Of a stretch of DNA of 40,831 nt, positions 1 to 8,037 are shown piece by piece. Under the pieces are notes generated by a model that saw nothing but the letters and a program-made list of their open reading frames with translations, did not search any database and had not been told where the DNA came from. The first letter of the stretch is position 1, and every line of letters begins with the position of its first letter. The position numbers and the translations under genes were made by a program. Source of the stretch: SZAS-3 sp964386785 (lineage in GTDB: Bacteria; Chlamydiota; Chlamydiia; Chlamydiales; JAAKFR01); assembly GCA_964386785.1 (NCBI GenBank), contig CAYLUD010000005.1, positions 1 through 40,831 on the forward strand. The letters are read 5' to 3'.

Positions 1-8
1 TAAAGCAA

Positions 9-79
9 AGGTGGCACCCAGATTCGAACTGGGGGTAGAGGCTTTGCAGGCCACGGCCTTACCACTTGGCTATGCCACC
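9..79 (-). tRNA. tRNA-Cys (anticodon GCA)
   Basis: Read on the minus strand, the segment folds as a cloverleaf. A 7-bp acceptor stem pairs GGTGGCA with TGCCACC, the anticodon loop carries GCA between the arms GGCCT and AGCCT, and a T-arm surrounds GTTCGAATC. The discriminator base is T, as expected for cysteine tRNA, and CCA is not encoded, so a CCA-adding enzyme would be needed. The D-arm is short (GCCAAGTGGTAAGGC), which is normal for tRNA-Cys. The gene stands next to 1.3 kb of decayed DNA, and tRNA genes are common integration sites, but no att repeat is visible. Confidence 0.96.
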
Positions 80-287
80 ATAGGATCCATAACGGTAATG
101 GACGGGGTGTTTTTTTTCAACGTAAGTAAACAAGAATGGAGTAGTTTTTGCTTCCATAGCCTCAGAGACAACCCACTGCTTTATGTAGTAAATAATAGGA
201 ATCTTGATCCCAATCTATGTGTGTGCATCGGCTTGGAGAAGGTATGGAAATCTTGTTTTTGATTTCTGAAATCGGTCCATGTTCCTG

Positions 288-908
288 TTATATTAGTTCA
301 TTCCACATGCGATTGATTTCTGTTGCTACAGCTGATGCGTCTCCAAACGCGAAGAAATCACCAGCATACATAGAGTATCGGGCCTTGGCTGCGGTTTTTA
401 TGCTCTGGCATAAGCTTGGGAATTTAAGGAGTGGGTTCTCTTGACGCAACCGAACTTGAATGGTAGCAACGAAATTACTCGCAATACAATTGTGCAGAAC
501 AGTTTGCTGGTTGCCAAGATTAAGGATGGATCGATTAGGTGTAAATGTTTTCAAAATTTGCGTGTTATTTTTTTTTGAATTGGTAACGAAGAGAGAGTGT
601 GTGCATATAAGATTTCACGTCATTTTCTGATCTAAAATGCTTGATTTCTTATGGTTTGGTCCACGTTCCATCAGCCCCGCGTCATACTGATTGTCCTCTT
701 TCTTATGAATGAGTAGATATCGCATAGGAGAGGTATGAGATAGTAATAAATAGAATTCTGGTTGTTTCTGCATATCATCCGCAACCTGTACCGCAGGTAG
801 TAACATGTATTCCTCATTTTGCATCCTGCTGAAGCGGAATTGCAGTGCCAGCATTTTCAATGAAAAAAAAAGCTTTAGTCGTCGATTCCAGCGGTTTTTT
901 TTATGCAT
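288..908 (-). pseudogene. Disrupted unknown gene with one in-frame stop
   Basis: One minus-strand frame runs from an ATG at 906-908 to a stop at 288, about 206 codons, and is broken only by a TGA at 615-617. Both halves have protein-like composition. The first half includes MQNEEYMLLPAVQVADD, and the second ends in FGDASAVATEINRMWNELI. Because both parts share a frame, a nonsense mutation in a former gene of about 200 residues is the simplest reading. I do not recognise the family, and no convincing ribosome binding site precedes the ATG. It could also be two chance open frames. It sits in a non-syntenic stretch between tRNA-Cys and murF. Confidence 0.4.
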
Positions 909-1077
909 AAAAGACCCGTTTTTGGATCTATCATAGAAATGACAGCACCAATTGTTGAGCTAATGATAAAAAGGGGGATTTTCACAATGTGCACCCATTT
1001 GAAACGTCTTGAATGAGAGTAGTACTCCTGTTACTCTTGGGCGAATCATATTTTGTATCAACAAAAGAAGATCCAGC

Positions 1078-1389
1078 ATGTATCGGTATGGACTTAGCCC
1101 AGCGGATCTCTGCCCGATTTCTGGATATGACAAATTGAGTTTCTTACCACATTGTGTACGTGCCCCAAACATTGTGGTTGGGGATTACACGTATTGTGGC
1201 GATCGACGATATGATCCCGCTGACTTTGCTGTACACAATGTTGTATATCACTATGTCCACCATAAGGTACAACTGATCATCGGTACATGTTGTGAGATTC
1301 TTGGCTGCAATTTTGCAATCTATTTGTTCTTTAGATGTCGATGCAGTAGAAGCTGTGGAATAGAATCAGGTAGGAGTTCTCCATTATGA
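1078..1389 (+). pseudogene. 5' fragment of a Vat-type (xenobiotic) acetyltransferase
   Basis: About 75 codons from the ATG at 1078 resemble the N-terminus of the hexapeptide-repeat xenobiotic acetyltransferases (VatD and type-B chloramphenicol acetyltransferases). The order of motifs is right: a CPISGYDKLSFL-like start, then APNIVVGDYTYC, then VVYHYVHHKVQLIIG. In intact family members this is followed by the catalytic IMNGANH region and left-handed beta-helix repeats. Here the similarity stops after IIGTCCEI and the frame runs through unrelated cysteine/arginine-rich sequence into the start of murF. At least two thirds of the enzyme, including the catalytic histidine, is missing, so it cannot be active. 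The assignment rests on remembered family motifs. Confidence 0.7.
1371..1375 (+). promoter_or_regulatory. Shine-Dalgarno site of murF
   Basis: TAGGAG lies about 9-10 bases before the ATG at 1386. It fixes the murF start and falls inside the tail of the acetyltransferase fragment. Confidence 0.6.
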
Positions 1390-2732
1390 AGCCCATACGC
1401 TTGCAGGAATTGTTCGCAAAACTCAGGATCCCCACTTCATCAGATGTGTGGGTACAGGGAGCCGCTATTGATAGTCGGTGTGTGAAACCGGGTGATCTCT
1501 TTTTTGCTTTGAAGGGAGCTCGTGTCGATGGGCATGATTTCTTAGGAGAGGTCGCGAGTCGTGGTGCTGTTGCGGCAGTGGTGCATCCCCATTACACCGG
1601 TTCTTTGTATGGAATGGCTTCAGTGCGTTGTGAACATCCAGAAGAAATATTGCAACAACTTGCGCAAGTTCGTTTGCAAGAATACAAAACACGTATTCTT
1701 GCTATTACCGGATCTTTGGGAAAAACAACCACGAAAGAGTTTGCAAAAACACTACTCTCTACATCGTTTCGGCTATTTGCTTCGCCGAAAAATTATAATT
1801 CTCAGCTCAGTATGCCATTGAACATTCTTGCTATGGATGGGGATGAGGAATTACTTATTCTAGAAATGGGTATGACGGAACCTGGTCATATTGCACGATT
1901 AACGAAAATTGCCCCACCCCATGTAGCTCTCATTACTACGGTATCTATGATGCACATAGATGCATTTCCGGAAGGTTTAGCTGGAATTGCGCAAGAAAAG
2001 GCGGCAATCTTTTCACAAGAACAGACTGAATTGGGGTGGTATTTACATGAAGCTCCCCATGCAGAAATTCTAAGAAAGACTGGACATGGGATAAAAAAAA
2101 CATATTCTTTAACGTCACCAGAAGCAGATCTCTTTCTACATCGGCAGGGAGAGGAGTTTTGGATCCATGAATTAGGTGGACGTACCACACATCATCGACA
2201 TGTGTTCCCTATGGACATTTACGATGGGCACTTACTTGGGGCTTGGGCGCTTGCACGTACTATGGGGATGGACCCTGAGGTATTAGGTGGGATGTTGCCT
2301 TTCTTACAAGTGCCTTCGATGAGGTTCGAGCGCATACAACGCAATGGGATCACGTTTTTCAATGATGCATATAATGCGAATCCAGAATCGATGGTTGCGG
2401 CATTCCGCAATCTTCCACGACCCTCTCGTTTCGGTAGAAGAGTGGGGATTCTCGCCGAGATGGTTACATTAGGAAATTATAGCGAACAAGGGCATCGAGA
2501 TGTGGCATCTCGAGCCTTAGAGTATTTAGATATTCTCCTATGTGTAGGTCCTCACACTCATGCTATGAAAAGCATTTGGGATCAACATGGAAAACCTTGC
2601 TATTGGTTTGCTTCTGCAGAAGAACTACAGAGTGTAGTCGCGGATTATATTCGGGAAGAAGATGTCGTATTATTGAAGGGATCGCGCCGTCATGCATTGG
2701 AGCAAGTCTTGCACTCGGTATGGCCTGGATAA
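1386..2732 (+). CDS. murF: UDP-MurNAc-tripeptide:D-Ala-D-Ala ligase MurF
   Basis: MurF adds the D-Ala-D-Ala dipeptide to UDP-MurNAc-tripeptide, the last cytoplasmic step before the lipid stages of peptidoglycan synthesis. The 448 residues match the usual length. The N-terminal Mur domain includes AIDSRCVKPGDLFFAL, the ATP-binding loop TGSLGKTTTKE is at about 108-118, and the central domain has ILEMGM and NDAYNANPESM, all MurF-typical. The loop has SLGKTTT where most Mur ligases have T/SNGKTTT. The gene opens a rightward run of cell-wall genes that are packed almost without gaps. The next gene, mraY, starts 56 bases downstream or possibly overlaps its end. Confidence 0.97.
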   Translation: MKPIRLQELFAKLRIPTSSDVWVQGAAIDSRCVKPGDLFFALKGARVDGHDFLGEVASRGAVAAVVHPHYTGSLYGMASVRCEHPEEILQQLAQVRLQEYKTRILAITGSLGKTTTKEFAKTLLSTSFRLFASPKNYNSQLSMPLNILAMDGDEELLILEMGMTEPGHIARLTKIAPPHVALITTVSMMHIDAFPEGLAGIAQEKAAIFSQEQTELGWYLHEAPHAEILRKTGHGIKKTYSLTSPEADLFLHRQGEEFWIHELGGRTTHHRHVFPMDIYDGHLLGAWALARTMGMDPEVLGGMLPFLQVPSMRFERIQRNGITFFNDAYNANPESMVAAFRNLPRPSRFGRRVGILAEMVTLGNYSEQGHRDVASRALEYLDILLCVGPHTHAMKSIWDQHGKPCYWFASAEELQSVVADYIREEDVVLLKGSRRHALEQVLHSVWPG

Positions 2733-2788
2733 TTCCAGATCAAAAGTGTTTGGCGTTAATCTTTGAAAATCTGCAGAATATCGAGAAG

Positions 2789-3970
2789 ATGGTCTTAAAT
2801 GGTTCAGTTGCATTTTTTCATGCTATAGGCATGCCGCATGGAGTGTTTGAATATTATTCTACACGCGTTCTCTGCGCTTTTCTGACCGGACTAGTTGTGA
2901 CGATCGGTTCTGGAAAATGGTTTATTCAGTGGCTCTATAATTTGAAGATTGGAGAAAAAACCAATCGAGAAGAATGTCCTCTATTGAATGCATTACACCA
3001 ATCCAAGCAGGACACCCCGACGATGGGAGGAGTTTTAATCTTATTCTCTCTGGTGTTCTCGTTGATCCTTTGGATGGACTGGACTCATAGCTTTACGCTT
3101 CTCTTATTGATGACGACGCTAGTCATTGGTGGATTGGGAGCATCCGATGATCTTCTGAAAATCAAACGAAAAGATAAACGAGGGGTAAGAGGTAAGAAAA
3201 AGATGTATATTCAGATGCTGTTTGCTCTGGGTGTGGCCCTCTATCTTCTCTATCCTTCTATTCAAGGAATGTTTCATATAGGAGATTGGTTTGCCCCAAT
3301 CACTGCAAAAGATCCATTCATGGAGAATCCCATTGACCCCAATATGTATGCAAGACGGCTCTATTTTCCTGGATTTAAAGAGGCCGTATGGTTCATGCCT
3401 ACTCTATGTGCTCTTGCGCTTATGGTCTTCGTGATTACTGGGTCCTCTAATGCTGTCAATCTAACAGATGGTTTGGATGGTCTGGCAGCAGGTACTGTAT
3501 TATTTGCTTCGGGAGCCCTCTCTATGATCGCCTTTCTTTCGAACCATTTAGATTGGGCCTCCTATTTGCATATTCTCTATATTGAAGGGAGTGGAGAAAT
3601 TGCGATTTATCTGGCCGCTGTAGCTGGCGCTGCTATGGGGTTCCTTTGGTATAATAGTCATCCAGCTCAGGTTTTTATGGGGGATACGGGATCTCTGACT
3701 CTTGGAGCAATTCTTGGGGTGTCTGCTGTATTATTACGCCGAGAATTTCTATTTGCTTGGATCGGGGGTGTTTTTGTGCTAGAAGCCCTTTCTGTGATCA
3801 TTCAAGTAGCTGGATATCGTTGGGGTAACCAACGCCGTATTTTTCTTTGTGCTCCTTTACATCATCATTTTGAGTATAAGGGATGGCCCGAAACAAAAAT
3901 TGTAGCTCGATTTTGGATTCTAGCTATGTTTCTTGCAACACTGGGTGTAGTCACACTCAAATTTCAATAG
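2789..3970 (+). CDS. mraY: Phospho-MurNAc-pentapeptide transferase MraY
   Basis: MraY transfers phospho-MurNAc-pentapeptide to undecaprenyl phosphate, making lipid I at the inner membrane. From the ATG at 2789 the product is 393 residues with about ten hydrophobic segments. Visible signatures are TPTMGG, the aspartate cluster GASDDLLK, SSNAVNLTDGLDGLAAG, FMGDTGSLTLGA and the C-terminal LCAPLHHHFEYKGWPE. GAGAAG precedes this ATG closely. An in-frame ATG at 2720 would overlap murF by 13 bases and add 23 residues. I prefer 2789 because the N-terminus then aligns with E. coli-type MraY, which is longer at this end than the Chlamydiaceae protein as I recall it. murD follows after 8 bases. Confidence 0.95.
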   Translation: MVLNGSVAFFHAIGMPHGVFEYYSTRVLCAFLTGLVVTIGSGKWFIQWLYNLKIGEKTNREECPLLNALHQSKQDTPTMGGVLILFSLVFSLILWMDWTHSFTLLLLMTTLVIGGLGASDDLLKIKRKDKRGVRGKKKMYIQMLFALGVALYLLYPSIQGMFHIGDWFAPITAKDPFMENPIDPNMYARRLYFPGFKEAVWFMPTLCALALMVFVITGSSNAVNLTDGLDGLAAGTVLFASGALSMIAFLSNHLDWASYLHILYIEGSGEIAIYLAAVAGAAMGFLWYNSHPAQVFMGDTGSLTLGAILGVSAVLLRREFLFAWIGGVFVLEALSVIIQVAGYRWGNQRRIFLCAPLHHHFEYKGWPETKIVARFWILAMFLATLGVVTLKFQ

Positions 3971-3978
3971 GACGTAGG

Positions 3979-5205
3979 ATGACTGCCAAACCTAGCCATG
4001 ATCGATACCTCATTCTTGGAATGGGATCCAGTGGTGAAGCGGTGCGTACCTATTGTCAACAGAAGTCCATTCCCTACCTTTGTGTAGATCGAAAGGGAGG
4101 TCATGGCATACTATCGGATCAACAACATCCAAACCTGGACTCCATTTCTCATCTTATCAAATCACCCGGAGTCCCCCCCCATCATCCCTGGGTACAAGAG
4201 GCACAACATAGAGGGATGCCGATCCTCTCAGAAGTGGATTTGGCATTGCCTTATTTTCGTAACAAATATGTGATTGCCGTCACGGGAACGAATGGCAAAA
4301 CAACAACGGTGTCTGCATTAGGTCAGGTGTTAGGGGAACGGGCGGTAGTTGGCGGTAACATTGGTACCCCAGCCTTGCATCTCATTCACCATCCTGCTCC
4401 GATTGTAGTTCTTGAATTAAGTTCTTTTCAGTTAGATACCTTGCAACCTGGTCCTTGGTTTGATGCAGGTGTAATTCTGAATGTTACCTTGAATCACTTG
4501 GATTATCATGGTACATTCGCCGCATATCAGCAGGCAAAGCAACGTCTTCGGGAAGAGATCAAACCATTAGGTTTCTTTCTCACTGATAGTGAGAGAGGAT
4601 CTCTCGAAGAAAAGATTGAAACCTTTTTTCTTCCCGATTATAGAATGGATGGCAGATCTCTCTACCCACATGATCGTTCTAATTTTGCAACGGTCTGGGC
4701 TTTCTGTCGTCAGATAGGTATGTCAGACGACGAGTTTGCTAAAAAAATTGTTGCAGTTAAAAAACCCCCACACCGGCTAGAAGAAGTAGGGATATGGGGA
4801 GGGGTACGTATCGTGAATGATAGTAAATCCACTACGATTGATTCTACCAAGCAGGCGCTATCTTCATTATCGGGTCCCTTGTATCTTTTGGCTGGAGGAA
4901 TGCATAAGGGGGGTGATTTTCAGGAATGGATGGCCTTATGCAAAGAAAAAGTAAGCATGCTGATCAGTTATGGAAGAGACTCTTCTGCTATTCAAACAGC
5001 ATTGGCACAGCATGTGCATTGTGTGCAAAGATGTACGCTGCAGGAGGCTTTTGAACATGCCCTGCAGCAAATAAAATCGGGTGATACACTCCTTTTGTCC
5101 CCAGGCTGCGCTAGTCTGGATCAGTTTCGTAACTACGAGGAAAGAGGAGAGTATTTTGTGAGACTAGTAAAAGAGAGGATGGGAAAAGGGTATGAGTCGT
5201 CGTGA
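3979..5205 (+). CDS. murD: UDP-MurNAc-L-alanine:D-glutamate ligase MurD
   Basis: MurD adds D-glutamate to UDP-MurNAc-L-Ala. The 408-residue product starts with a Rossmann-like YLILGMGSSGEAV, has the ATP loop VTGTNGKTTT near residues 101-110, and continues with VLELSSFQLD, LNVTLNHLDYHG and the C-terminal VNDSKSTTIDST and AGGMHKGGDF motifs diagnostic of MurD. An upstream extension in the same frame overlaps mraY. The ATG at 3979, 8 bases after the mraY stop and preceded by GGACGTAGG, gives the standard N-terminus. The end overlaps the next gene by 14 bases, suggesting translational coupling. Confidence 0.97.
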   Translation: MTAKPSHDRYLILGMGSSGEAVRTYCQQKSIPYLCVDRKGGHGILSDQQHPNLDSISHLIKSPGVPPHHPWVQEAQHRGMPILSEVDLALPYFRNKYVIAVTGTNGKTTTVSALGQVLGERAVVGGNIGTPALHLIHHPAPIVVLELSSFQLDTLQPGPWFDAGVILNVTLNHLDYHGTFAAYQQAKQRLREEIKPLGFFLTDSERGSLEEKIETFFLPDYRMDGRSLYPHDRSNFATVWAFCRQIGMSDDEFAKKIVAVKKPPHRLEEVGIWGGVRIVNDSKSTTIDSTKQALSSLSGPLYLLAGGMHKGGDFQEWMALCKEKVSMLISYGRDSSAIQTALAQHVHCVQRCTLQEAFEHALQQIKSGDTLLLSPGCASLDQFRNYEERGEYFVRLVKERMGKGYESS

Positions 5206-5893
5206 TACATTAATCATAGCCGTATTGGTGAATGCAGGGTTATTAATGGTTCTATTTGCTACTGCGTTAAAATCAGATCGGAAAAAGATACATTATGCGG
5301 AAGATCAGGTAGTCACCGAGATCGCTATGGAACCTTCTTGCGCGGAGATCTCCATGCCTTCCAAAATTTCTGAATCGTCGGGCTTACCCCCAACGCTACA
5401 CCTCCCTGTTCTAGAAGAGACTAGCGTAGCATCGGTCCCCACATTAACAACGCCTAGCTCACCTGCATCTTTGCCCTCTCGATCCACGCCGCCCGTGATG
5501 CCAGTTGAGTCTCTGCCCATGGCTCCTATGAGCTCAGCTCCTATGACAGTAACTGTGAAGAAGGGAGATGTGCTGGAAAGAATTGCTAGAAATAACCAAA
5601 CGACTGTAGCCGCGCTGATGCAAGAAAACCAATTAACCTCGACCCAACTCAAGATTGGACAAGTCCTCAAGCTGCCAGGTCAAAGAGATCAGGGAAGCAA
5701 AAGCACACCCCAGAATATCACCCCTGTTGTCAAACAAAATCAGGAAGATATTTATGTTGTGAAAGAGGGAGACAGTCCCTGGGTGATTGCATCGAAACAT
5801 CACTTGCGCGTTGAGGAGTTGTTGCGTTTGAATGGGCTGGATGAGCAATCAGCCCGCCGTATTCGTCCTGGGCAGAAACTCAAAATTCGATAG
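5192..5893 (+). CDS. Membrane-anchored protein with two LysM domains (NlpD-like)
   Basis: The 233-residue product has one hydrophobic segment at about 5-25 (likely inner-membrane anchor), a proline/serine/threonine-rich linker at about 60-118, and two LysM peptidoglycan-binding domains. The first spans about 118-162 (TVTVKKGDVLERIARNN ... LKIGQVLKLPG). The second spans 187-233 and ends the protein. LysM domains bind GlcNAc-containing glycans, so the protein probably tethers the cell envelope or division machinery to peptidoglycan. It takes the place of the gene annotated nlpD between murD and ftsW in C. trachomatis. No M23 peptidase domain is present, so hydrolase activity is not expected. 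It overlaps murD. Confidence 0.88.
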   Translation: MSRRDTLIIAVLVNAGLLMVLFATALKSDRKKIHYAEDQVVTEIAMEPSCAEISMPSKISESSGLPPTLHLPVLEETSVASVPTLTTPSSPASLPSRSTPPVMPVESLPMAPMSSAPMTVTVKKGDVLERIARNNQTTVAALMQENQLTSTQLKIGQVLKLPGQRDQGSKSTPQNITPVVKQNQEDIYVVKEGDSPWVIASKHHLRVEELLRLNGLDEQSARRIRPGQKLKIR

Positions 5894-5903
5894 GGTGTTC
5901 TCC

Positions 5904-7034
5904 ATGAGATCTTGGGATCCAGCTAAAACCATTATTCTCTTAATTGGTCTGGTTCTCATTGCTTGCGGTTTGGTCATGGTGTATAACACCTCTTCTGCCG
6001 AAATCCTGGACCGTGGCCTCTCGCAAGCATGGCATCGCGGATTGGTACGGCAGGTTGTCTATGCCTGTATCGGGGGTGGGTGTTCCTATTTCGTTTGGCG
6101 TATTGGCCCACACCACCTCATTCAGATGAGCCCCTATCTTCTCTTTTTCGTTACGCTCTTCTTGATTCTGGTTTTTGTTCCAAAAATTGGACTCGTCCGC
6201 AATGGATCCCATCGTTGGATAGGGATCGGACAATTCACCTTCCAACCTTCCGAATGGGTAAAATTTTTGATTCCCTTTACATTTATTTATCTGCTTCAAA
6301 GACAACAAGAATCTCTTTCATTTCTTCGTTTCATGAAATGGATGGGTTGGCTTGCTATTCCCTTGTTACTAGTATTTAAAGAACCAGATAATGGAACTGC
6401 GGCTATTATTATATTAGGATTACTCCCTCTATTTTTTTTGGGTAAAGTGCCATTTCAATACTGGGCTTTACCTCTTGTTTTTCTTGTGATTATAGGAGCA
6501 GGCATTGCGTATCAACTTCCTTATGTACGCGCTCGTATTGAAGTGTACTTGCATCCAGAAAGTGATTTAAAAGGCAAAGGCCACCAGGCTTATCAAGCAA
6601 AAATTGCGGCAGGTTCTGGTGGATATTGCGGTAAGGGAGCAGGTCAAAGTCTTCAAAAATTAACATATTTACCTGAGGCTCAAAATGATTATATTGCGGC
6701 AATTTTTGCAGAGGAATTTGGATTTATAGGCATATCCTTTCTTCTTTGTCTTTATGTCGGATTTCTTTTAGCTGGAATTGCAATCGGATACCAAGCCACC
6801 CATATCGAGGGCTATTATTTAGCAGCAATCATTACTTGGATTATTTCGATTCAAGCCTTTCTCAATTTTGGGGTTGTTTCTGGACTCCTGCCAAGTAAGG
6901 GTGTCAATCTGCCGTTTATTAGCGGGGGAGGGACCTCACTACTCACAAATATGATGGCAACAGCTCTACTGATGAGTATCCCGACTCGCTCAGAAAAAAA
7001 CGATCGGGAGATGCTGCATGCGCATCGTATGTAG
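5904..7034 (+). CDS. ftsW: SEDS-family glycosyltransferase FtsW
   Basis: A 376-residue polytopic membrane protein of the FtsW/RodA (SEDS) family, which polymerises lipid II into glycan strands with a partner class B PBP. Signatures are the early VMVYNTSSA, GSHRWIGIGQFTFQPSEWVK, FKEPDNGTAAI, the conserved loop GKGAGQSLQKLTYLPEAQNDYIAAIFAEEFGF containing the catalytic-type aspartate, and the C-terminal GLLPSKGVNLPFISGGGTSL. The sequence starts at ATG 5904, 10 bases after the LysM gene. The frame is open further upstream but overlaps that gene. Position in the dcw cluster favours FtsW over RodA. Its end overlaps murG by 17 bases. Confidence 0.96.
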   Translation: MRSWDPAKTIILLIGLVLIACGLVMVYNTSSAEILDRGLSQAWHRGLVRQVVYACIGGGCSYFVWRIGPHHLIQMSPYLLFFVTLFLILVFVPKIGLVRNGSHRWIGIGQFTFQPSEWVKFLIPFTFIYLLQRQQESLSFLRFMKWMGWLAIPLLLVFKEPDNGTAAIIILGLLPLFFLGKVPFQYWALPLVFLVIIGAGIAYQLPYVRARIEVYLHPESDLKGKGHQAYQAKIAAGSGGYCGKGAGQSLQKLTYLPEAQNDYIAAIFAEEFGFIGISFLLCLYVGFLLAGIAIGYQATHIEGYYLAAIITWIISIQAFLNFGVVSGLLPSKGVNLPFISGGGTSLLTNMMATALLMSIPTRSEKNDREMLHAHRM

Positions 7035-8037
7035 TGTAGGAGGAACGGGGGGACATCTCTTCCCGGCTCAGAGAGTGGCCGAGGAATTGGGAGCGCAGGT
7101 AGAAGTATGGTTTGCTGGAGAAGGACTGGGTCACTCTCCATTTTTTCAGCGCGATCGTTTTTATTATCAGGACATTCCTTCGGCACCTCTTTCCTTGAAC
7201 CGGATCGTGCAGGGATCAACACGTCTTTTCTACGGTGTTACCCTAGCTCTCTCTTGGTTACGAAAGATCCAACCTAAGTTGGTAGTAGGTTTTGGTAGTT
7301 ACCATGCCGCACCTGTATTAGCGGCGGCCTCCCTTCTTCGTATCCCGATCATTTTATATGAACAAAATATCATTGCAGGCCGCGTGAACCGTCTTTTTTC
7401 TTATATGTCTCAAGAAAATCTTGTCTATTTTGAGCCTACTAAGATACGAGGGAAAAAACATGTTGTTCCCTTTCCTATTCGCTCGACCTCTGACGAAAAT
7501 TCGTGGGAATACTTTGGGTGGCAACCAGGAAAAAAAACATGGCTGATCTTTGGGGGATCACAGGGGGCTCGTCGCCTGAATGAAGTTGCACTTCAGACTC
7601 CATGGAAAGACATTCGATTGATCCACTTAGTAGGTAATACAGAACAGGAGAAATCCATTCGTCAGCACTATGAACAGCATCATATCGAAGCGTGTGTCAA
7701 ATCATTTGAGCCGCACATGGCTCATGCCTTTCGTGTTGCAGATGGGGTCATTTGCCGTGCTGGAGCCTCTACTTTGGGGGAGTTGATTCATTACCGTAAA
7801 CCCGCCATTCTCATCCCATATCCTTATGCTCAAGATGACCATCAGTGGCTCAATGGCTCGTATTTTGTACATACTCTAGGTGGTGGTCAGTTGTTTCGAG
7901 AAAGAGCGCTTGATCCGAAAACGATCGTTGATGCAATCTCGGAAATGAATCTAGAGAAATGTAGCGCCAATCTGCAACAGTATGGCGAGTGTCGTTCGAC
8001 AGTCTCTGTAAGATCGATAGTAGAGAGGTATCTATGA
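7018..8037 (+). CDS. murG: Lipid II synthase MurG (GlcNAc transferase)
   Basis: MurG adds GlcNAc to lipid I on the inner face of the membrane, forming lipid II. The 339 residues begin with the glycine-rich GGTGGHLFPA loop of GT28 enzymes. They contain GFGSYHAAPVLAAA and YEQN in the N-terminal domain, GGSQGA in the C-terminal domain, and the UDP-GlcNAc site RAGASTLGEL followed by PYPYAQDDHQ. The start overlaps the end of ftsW by 17 bases and the stop overlaps the start of murC by four (ATGA), so the three genes are probably translationally coupled. Confidence 0.97.
   Translation: MRIVCSVGGTGGHLFPAQRVAEELGAQVEVWFAGEGLGHSPFFQRDRFYYQDIPSAPLSLNRIVQGSTRLFYGVTLALSWLRKIQPKLVVGFGSYHAAPVLAAASLLRIPIILYEQNIIAGRVNRLFSYMSQENLVYFEPTKIRGKKHVVPFPIRSTSDENSWEYFGWQPGKKTWLIFGGSQGARRLNEVALQTPWKDIRLIHLVGNTEQEKSIRQHYEQHHIEACVKSFEPHMAHAFRVADGVICRAGASTLGELIHYRKPAILIPYPYAQDDHQWLNGSYFVHTLGGGQLFRERALDPKTIVDAISEMNLEKCSANLQQYGECRSTVSVRSIVERYL

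Noticed and set aside
960..1172. Minus-strand 70-codon frame opposite the acetyltransferase fragment
   Set aside because: It is the antisense shadow of the plus-strand frame that carries recognisable Vat-family motifs.
2720..2788. Longer MraY start at ATG 2720
   Set aside because: It would overlap murF and add residues with no counterpart in MraY. ATG 2789 gives the usual N-terminus.
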